Source: Heterobasidion occidentale
Taxonomy: Eukaryota > Basidiomycota > Agaricomycetes > Russulales > Bondarzewiaceae
Direction of reading: 5' to 3'
Length of the DNA: 64,000 nucleotides
Assembly: GCA_039111635.1 (NCBI GenBank)
Contig: JBCAQO010000010.1
Span: forward strand, 868,001 to 932,000
The translations under genes were made by a program, and so were the position numbers. Under the pieces are notes generated by a model. It did not search any database. It saw nothing but the letters and a program-made list of their open reading frames with translations, and was not told the origin of the DNA. This document shows positions 57,272 to 64,000 of this stretch, in pieces; the stretch's first letter is position 1; each line of letters begins with the position of its first letter.

Positions 57272-59590
57272 GGTGGTAAGGGGTTGACCGAGGGCGCATG
57301 TGTGAGGACTACGAGTACAAGGACCCTTTCGACACTTAGCGCGCTGATGAACATGCGGAGAACAGCCCCTTCATTTTGTTGAACTTACTCAATTGGGACC
57401 AAATAGAAGACACCAGATCAGGTTGAACGCTTCTTCCGATAGAATAAGGGCGTCTGCCGTACACCATCAGAGTCCGCGCCAAATGTGCAATGTGCGATAT
57501 GTGATTCAACATCGGGCTACTTATAATGACCAAGATATGAGCAGTTATACTCGTTAAAAAACGAGACGTGATGCGGCAGAAGAGTGGGAAGAATGGCAGC
57601 ACGAGTTGGACTATAAGCATTCGATCGAGTCGGTATTTAGACAAACACTGAGAAAGGTAGTTCATGGGCGAGCGCGGGAATAGAAATGGAGGAACAAAGA
57701 AGGAAGGCATGCAAAAAGCAAAGTGCACAATCCAGATAAGCGCAGCGGAAGAGAGATTACAATAAACAAAGAGATTAGAGGAAAAGTGCGCAAGGAAGAA
57801 AAAAGGGAGACGACGCACATAATACGATTGCGCCTTATGAATATTCAGTCCGTCGACGAACAGGAGGTAGCGGAGCACAGCCAAGACGGTCATACTGTCT
57901 CTGCGGGAGAGTTGGAAACGGCGCAGGTGGTTCTGGCTCAACGTGGATATCCGTATGCACAGAGCACGAAAGAAGATTGATTGTCAAGGGAGAAATAGGC
58001 GAGCGCAGGACGTTGGTTCGTTATCAGAATCAACAAGAGAGGGAGGTCAGTACCGCGCGCACGCTCCAGACGATGCAGAGGGAGTACGCACCGGGGCGGG
58101 ATACATTCGCATCGGCTTGTACCTTGGGACCCCCAAGGCCCATACACATACAAATATATGTGTACGCTCATCCGACACTTGCATTGGTGCTGAGGCTTCA
58201 GTACGTCGTGAGAATGAGGGAGGCGAGGTGAAAGCGAGAGGAGAGGTGGGGTCATATCCCAGGAATTAGCCGTATGCCCATCCTACGCGTTCATAACCGT
58301 GCGGCTGAGGACAGGGACCTGGTTGATGAGCGTGAAACACGGGATATCGAAACGGAAACAAGAACCTGGATATGTGCCTACAACTTTGGAAGGCTCTACG
58401 CGTCATCGATGAACCCGGGCAGCCACTCGGAGAACAGTCGCAGAATCTCGCGCCTTCTGCCCTATGGATGCGCCGGGCACGTTCTTGCTTGACTTCGGAG
58501 AGAGGAAGGAAGCTATGGACACTCTCTGGACGCCTTGCGGAGACGAGAGCTGTGCGGAACGCAAGGTGAAGAGGGAGGAAGCAGGCGGCAAAGATATTAG
58601 ATCAGTGATCGATCAGAAGTTCAGAACGCGTTCCCTCGACAGATGAGTGTCGTGTGCAAGCAATTGAGAGAGAGTCGGCCAGGGGAGCGTGGGGAGACGA
58701 GGACCGTTGAGGATGTACAGCAGACGCGCATGTCAGTGTAAGATATCGATGAACTTGCGCATGCGCTGCTTGCGGACGTGTCGAGTTGGCCGGGACGAGC
58801 ATCGCGAGCAACGAGTCTGTCGACGGCGGAGGTGAGGAGGCATCGTGGGAAACGTTCAGCCGCTCCTCCGACCCGCGCCGCTCTCCACTCTACCGCAGTC
58901 TCCTGGCATACACCCTCGTCGCACAGGCCCATCATCTAGTTCGTCTTTTGTCCCACCGCTATCTCCAGCAACCCTTCCCCTCTCCAGGAACCTCCAGGCG
59001 GTCGACGACAATCGTCTTCGAGTCACCCATCGCGAGCGCGAGCAACGAGTATCCACTGAATTTTTCGTTTGAGTCACTCAGTTTCGCCGATGTGTGAGTC
59101 CTTTATTTCTCTCCTTTCTTTCGAGCTCTTACGAGTCATTCCAGAACTTGTAAAGTAGCATGCTGACCGTCCACTGCGTTTCTCTCCATCGCTGACACTC
59201 GTTCCATCAGCGCATGGCCTGCGCAGAAAGCCTAGAAGCCTTAAATTCGATGCTAGTGCGTCTACGTCTTTCCTTCCGCTCCTCCCTCTTTTCTACCTCC
59301 TGCTCTGTGCATTTACAATCATTCATTTTCGTTTGCAGACTTCACACTTTAATCTCAGATTATTCGGGCCCTTCCTTCACCGCGCTCTTGAACTCCACTG
59401 TGTCGACTGCCAGCCCGCGCAGAGGCTCATCAGCAGCCCCGCTTTGCCTGCTTACACCTCCGTCGGATGGCACAATAGCGTCTCGATTGCATGTCCGAGT
59501 AGCCGAATACTCTCTAGGCTCAAATTCAACTTCCAGTATCAATCGATCTTGAGATCCCGTACGCAGTAGACTCAGGGTCAGTCCTGCTAC
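57272..59590. other. Promoter and upstream module of NLR-3
   Basis: Homologous to 47758-50060. Short frames only. The plus-strand frame at 58786 (MAGTSIASNESVDGGGEEAS) is the counterpart of the one at 49279. The two frames do not stay in register, which argues against a conserved protein. Confidence 0.4.
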
Positions 59591-59949
59591 TAGAGCCCTA
59601 GCTTTCCCTCCCACCGCGGGGCGACGTTGTCTTGGTTCAGTGCGAGATATCTCTTCCAGTTGACTCCGGAATCACTGCAGGTCCATCCGCGGTCCGCTTC
59701 GCTGCGCGCGCAGGTATACAATGTTGACAACTCTTAAATTCGATCTTGTCATAACCGGTGGGACTCTCAATCGACGGCGGCCTCAAGTCTTAGGAAAGGT
59801 TCTGAGGCAGTGGGTCGTTGCATGCCGTTGTGGGAAACTGTATAGCATGATTGGCCGTGCGTGGAACTGATTCCAAATGTCAGCGCATAGCCTATCAAAC
59901 TCTAGTTTGGGCTCAAGGGAATTTGCAGCAATAGTTCCTCGGTACGTAG

Positions 59950-60930
59950 ATCGTCTACTCGGCCCCACATATTCCACACTTAGATCTTGTTGTTCGGGGG
60001 CTGTCGTTCGTCAGCTTCTCTCGAAAATACAAGGGAATCAGAATGTCAGAATGATATCCATCAAAGGAGGTACGATTAAGAGCTCACTTGGATGTAAAGT
60101 CAGAGGTGCGCATTTATCGCAGCCTGTCCGGGCGCTCTAGACGGACGAAGTCCCGAGCCGCAGGGTCTACGTCCTCCCGATGAAAGAACACTATGCCTTC
60201 GTTCAACGTAGCCTTCGTCGTGGAAGAGGTTGCCTGCACACAGCGACATATCGGCACATTTCAATATCGTGGACGTCCTGCACGACCGGTAAGCTTTGCG
60301 TACAGAACGCAACCGTGGGACCAGAGGTCTGCAATTGTAGACCTGGCTTGATCACCTCAGGCAACGTGTACGCGACGTGTCGGTGCACGAGTTCACCGCA
60401 GGGATAGACGCCCCATCCAGTTGGGTGGAATATCCCAGTATAAAAGCGGCTGCAAGTTGACAGGAACCAGAGGCTCGACCTCTTTGCTGGACACCTGATG
60501 CACTATAACGAAGCGTCTGCAGGAGTGAAACAGGAGATACGTAAAGAGAGGGACAGGACTCACCAATTCGAGAGATCTGAGAGCATAATGGGTAAATGAA
60601 GCCTTTCCGAGGCTTCAGTATGTCATCGTTCGTTAGGAATTTCTCTGCGAAGCGGTAAGGCTGTAGGCCGTAGGGCCCGACGATCAGTAAATAGATATCG
60701 ATCAGAGCAAAACGTACTGAGGACAGACGACTGAACACCCTCTATCCAATTCCATCGATCGCTGTCCTCGCCCTCCACGCGCGCAAGACCTGTTCCATCG
60801 CCGCGATGGGCCTCACCTTGTCGGATCCGCCTCGGACGCATCAGCGAACGTGGACTGAGGCTGGCTACGAGGATCGAGAGCCACATATGATGGGGAGAGG
60901 ATGGATTATACCTGGACGATCTCGACATAC
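59950..60930 (-). pseudogene. Decayed kinase gene beside NLR-3/NLR-4
   Basis: Minus-strand pieces, in kinase order: GTGLARVEGED (about 60800, DFGLAR-like), VAYTLPEVIK (APE-like, about 60380), DLWSHGCVLYAKLTGRA after an acceptor-like CAG (about 60320-60270, matching DLWSYGCILYEMFTGR of the intact kinase), and VDPAARDFVRL with ERPDRL (about 60160-60120, matching VDPLAQSFVRLV...ERADRP). Frames are broken between the pieces. A stretch PYGLQPYRFAEKFLTNDD at about 60690 lies between them and is unexplained. Confidence 0.55.
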
Positions 60931-62780
60931 AGCACAGCGGTCGACTGGAGAGGAAGCCTAGGAGCGAATACCTATTCGACGTCTGGATGCCGAGCCCAGG
61001 CGGCGCGGCAAAACGGTTAGCGCCGGTCGGCTGCGACTACACCAGCTGCTGAAGCTCGCAATGCCCAGTACCACACTACTCGTTATCCTCTGAACATCGT
61101 TCTTCACCATCTACAGAGACAGGGACGTGCTAGACAAGTTGGGGAGCGGTTGAAGCTTTGTTCGCGTATGTCATCTCTGATCAACTCTCGATGGGCGGTC
61201 TGTTTGAATTAAGAAAGTAGCTTGGTAGGGTAGCCCGTGGCTTGTGATGGAGGTGTGTGTTCATCTCCGTTCTAGACTACGATTTATGGAGAAGCTAAGT
61301 TACTTACCGCGATATACATGACTAGTTACTCGCGGCGTACCATCGACGGCCTATCATAGTCGTGAACTTGCACAAAAACCGCGAAGAACTGTCCAAGGAG
61401 AATTAACAGAGCCTCTCTGGCTGTTTATATCTTTGCCGAATCCATCCACCGACTGCGGTATCGGACTCGGCAAAATACCTCTCAGCCGCTGCGATGGGAC
61501 GTACAAGATCCAGACCATCATCACATCGACTACGAGATGATTCGGGCACGCAAACCCAAGGATTTCCGTAGCTTGCTCACTCAGACGACAACGCTCTAGC
61601 GTGGCTCTCGTTCTCTGCCTGGTCAGAATGCTCAAGCTTGTTGAGATTGACTTTCAGTCATACTTTGCGAGTCCAGTCATACGCGCTCTTGATCGGCCAC
61701 GAGCCGACTTACGGTAAGAATGCCCTGTGAATGACTGGTCGAAGCTCCAAGTTCAAACATACGCGGAGTGTCGTTGCAGCGCGCTTTGGGGCCTTTCATT
61801 CCCCTGATGGCTTGCAACGGTCACCTTGGGCAAGCCTGAATGAAGGGGGACACGATCCGAAGGTTCCGTCATGCACTCGACGCTGGCTTGGGTACGCGTC
61901 GAAAGGTGGTAGGTGTGCCCCAGACTTTCGGCCTGGACAACCTTCCTTCGAAGGATGTGCCTAGCCCGGTTCATTTGACGCTGAACCCGACATATGGACA
62001 CGAACGGGCCCTACCTCTCTACTTGATAATGAAAAAGCGGATGTGCGCCTCCGCGGTACCCGTAGCATATCAGTGTTCTGATGAGACGCATTGCTGCCGA
62101 GTTCAACTCCCTCAACTAATGCCTAGACTCATTTTGCATATATGGCGACGCAGATCGCTTCAATCGTTCAAAAGTTTCAGTTGATTTGTCAAGTTGTGCG
62201 ATAGCGATCCTACTCGCTACCGCGCTCCCCTTGACATCACCTAGGTCTCTGGCTCCGCCTTCACAGTTCCTCATATGTACGTCAGTGGTCATTATATTGC
62301 CATTGCATGCAACCTCTGTCGTCGTCGCTTTCACATATTTTGTGCGGAAATGTGCACTTGGACCGAGTGAAGGTGTCATTGTTGCGGCCACATATTTGGG
62401 ACGACCAGGAAGGTGTCTAGTGGACACACTTGGCGAGCGTGTCGAGGCGTTGGCTGTATGCGCCTTCTCTCATCTATTCTGAATAAGTTTTACTTCCTCG
62501 CTTCATCTTCCGTGCAGCCGCTGTCGGTCGCTCGATTTTACGATATCTTTAGCAATGGCGTCCCCAAGGTGGGAAGGAGTATGAAGCGTGATGCGCGGGC
62601 AGATATGAGTGGGCTTGAGGTCTCTGTGAAGTCTGTAGGTTGAGCTTGCATCCGGGAAGGCTTCAGCTTCAGCACTCGCGCTTTCGGAGTGCCTGTCAAC
62701 ACAGCGCCGAAGGTGAGACAGGACAGCACGAGGCTCGAGCGTTGGGGGCAAGTCGAGGAGGACCTAGGATAGCTCTGAAG
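60931..62780. other. Intergenic region, nothing assigned
   Basis: Only short open frames on both strands; no motif or splice structure that I can support. From about 62780 (CATCGATGGCCGTGGGAAGC) it joins sequence also seen at about 41020. Confidence 0.35.
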
Positions 62781-62982
62781 TTTGAACGGGAACATCGATG
62801 GCCGTGGGAAGCGCCCGTGACCTTCGCTTGGCTCTGCGAGACTGCAACCCTGTCGTAGATCGTCGATGGACGACCATTGTCTTGAATGAATGCATGTAAA
62901 AGAACTAGTTTCGATATACACAGAACGGGAGTTTGTAACTACATGGTACATAGTGGAAAAAAACGACAGACTCTAATCCAAA

Positions 62983-64000
62983 TCACTGTGACGAAGGACT
63001 ATAACACTTGTGCCAAGATGTACCATGAACAAATCGACTGAGGTCCAGCTGTACGAGCTGCTTTCCAATGGTGAATTGAAGCCTTGGATCAGGCCACAAC
63101 TTGTCGCGGTAGGCAGAGGGCACCCAGAATAATAGTTCCCATGAAGGACCCACGATCCAACCATCCTTCGTCAAGTGTCTATATGTACGGTAGTTCCATT
63201 CCGGAGGTGTCGCAGACTCGTAGAGGCCGTCTTGGCGCATTGCGTGTTCCAAATGACGGGAAATAAGGATAGAGGCTGTGAAAGGTTCAGATTAGATGGG
63301 AACCTCATCGCTTGAATAATGAGAACATCCAAACTCACGAGAATGCATGCCCGACAGTTCAGATTGACTGGTAGGAGGCATTGTGATGGCAGGACAGGTT
63401 GGGTGATAGGCGCATCCCACACCCGGATTGTGTGGTCAAGCGACCCTGACACGATCTGCATCCCATCTGGCGAGAATGCAACAGATCTGACTGAACCTCT
63501 GTGTCCATCGAGAGGGTTGCCGACAGGATCACCAGTGACGGCATCCCAGACCCTGATTGTGTGGTCGTCCGAGCCTGACACAACCCACTTCCCGTCTGGC
63601 GAGAATGCAACAGAGATGACCCAACCTATGTGTCCCTTGAGAGGACCGCTCACGTCAGCATGCGTTGCGGTATCCCATACATGGATTGTGGTGTCGTTCG
63701 AGCCCGACAGGATCCGCTTTCCGTCTGGTGAGAATGCAACAGAACTGACCGGACCTCTGTGTCCCTTGAGAGGGTTGCCGACAGCATCACGAATGGCGGC
63801 ATCCCAGATCCTGATTGTGTGGTCGTCCGAGCCTGACACGATCCGCAACCCGTCTGGCGAGAAAGCAACAGAATTGACCGGTCCTGTGTGTCCTTCGAGA
63901 GAGTCGCCCACAGCAGCATGTGTCAACGCATCCCATACCTTAATTGTTTTGTCCCTCGAGCATGACACGATCCACTTCCCGTCTGGTGAGAAAGCAATAG
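62983..64000 (-). CDS. NLR C-terminal part: WD40 repeats and tail domain (NLR-4, runs off the window)
   Basis: The last five WD40 repeats are visible (the outermost partial, INSVAFSPDGK-like, continuing past 64000), ending SLDHTIRVWDAPITQPVL. The linker PPTSQSELSG matches NLR-3 (PPANQSELSG) but lies in another frame than the repeats, so an indel at about 63375-63412 seems to break the join. Relative to NLR-3 the linker is also about 15 residues shorter. A GTGAGT intron leads to the complete tail exon: ISRHLEHAMRQDGLYESATP, LTKDGWIVGPSWELLFWVP, and LDLSRFVHGTSWHKCYSPSS, stop 62983. The upstream NACHT and C2 regions would lie beyond the right edge. Whether the gene works cannot be decided from this part. 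Confidence 0.8.
63430..64000 (-). repeat. WD40 array of NLR-4 (partial)
   Basis: Four full 129-base repeats and part of a fifth, of the type VxSVAFSPDGxxIVSGSxDHT and IRxWDAxxxDxVGNPLxGH. The array continues beyond the window. Confidence 0.85.

Larger units (their letters stand above)
50620..59590. repeat. Segmental duplication unit 2 (contains NLR-3)
   Basis: Partner of 41010-50060, in the same orientation. It carries the decayed NLR-3 and its upstream module. The start of a third unit is seen from about 62780. Confidence 0.7.

Noticed and set aside
25260..64000. Retrotransposon involvement in the NLR duplications
   Set aside because: I looked for reverse-transcriptase or LTR-like direct repeats at unit edges and saw none; duplicated units keep their introns.

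Overview
The window looks like nuclear DNA of a mushroom-type basidiomycete (Agaricomycetes). Evidence for this: genes are cut by many short GT-AG introns of about 45-110 bases, conserved genes use GC-rich codons, and the right half holds NACHT-WD40 NLR proteins of the kind expanded in that class. This placement is an inference from gene content and intron style. One 100-base run of N (21866-21965) is an assembly gap.

Left part (1-21.4 kb): ordinary metabolic and secretory genes mixed with decayed ones. In order: a short unknown gene (minus), a metzincin-type metallopeptidase with a jacalin-like domain (minus, two apparent frameshifts), a possible small coiled-coil ORF, a decayed HNH-like gene (copy A), a sterol-ester/acylglycerol lipase, a truncated MFS permease, HNH-like copy B, a two-copy tandem repeat, an intact-looking HNH endonuclease-domain gene with an acidic repeat tail, a nitrilase/cyanide hydratase followed by a degenerate copy of its own 3' end, and a secreted S10 serine carboxypeptidase.

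Middle (21.4-25.2 kb): the gap, an unidentified minus-strand gene split by a 711-bp MITE with perfect 25-bp inverted repeats and a TA duplication, and sequence in which I can assign nothing.

Right part (25.2-64 kb): an accessory region built from C2-NACHT-WD40 receptor genes and an AGC-type kinase. One NLR (25.3-30.9 kb, plus) appears intact. Three more lie head-to-tail on the minus strand: 42.2-47.8 kb (tail frameshift), 51.5-57.3 kb (nonsense codon in NACHT plus a WD40 frameshift), and one running off the right end. The three fully visible WD40 arrays each hold 14 repeats, i.e. two seven-bladed propellers. All four genes end in the same small separate-exon tail domain. The kinase has one full copy (32.6-35.75 kb) and at least three decayed fragments lying between the NLR copies. 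The minus-strand NLRs sit in tandem segmental duplications of roughly 9 kb. The picture fits birth-and-death evolution of a self/non-self recognition or immune locus. Any functional link between kinase and NLRs is inferred from linkage only.
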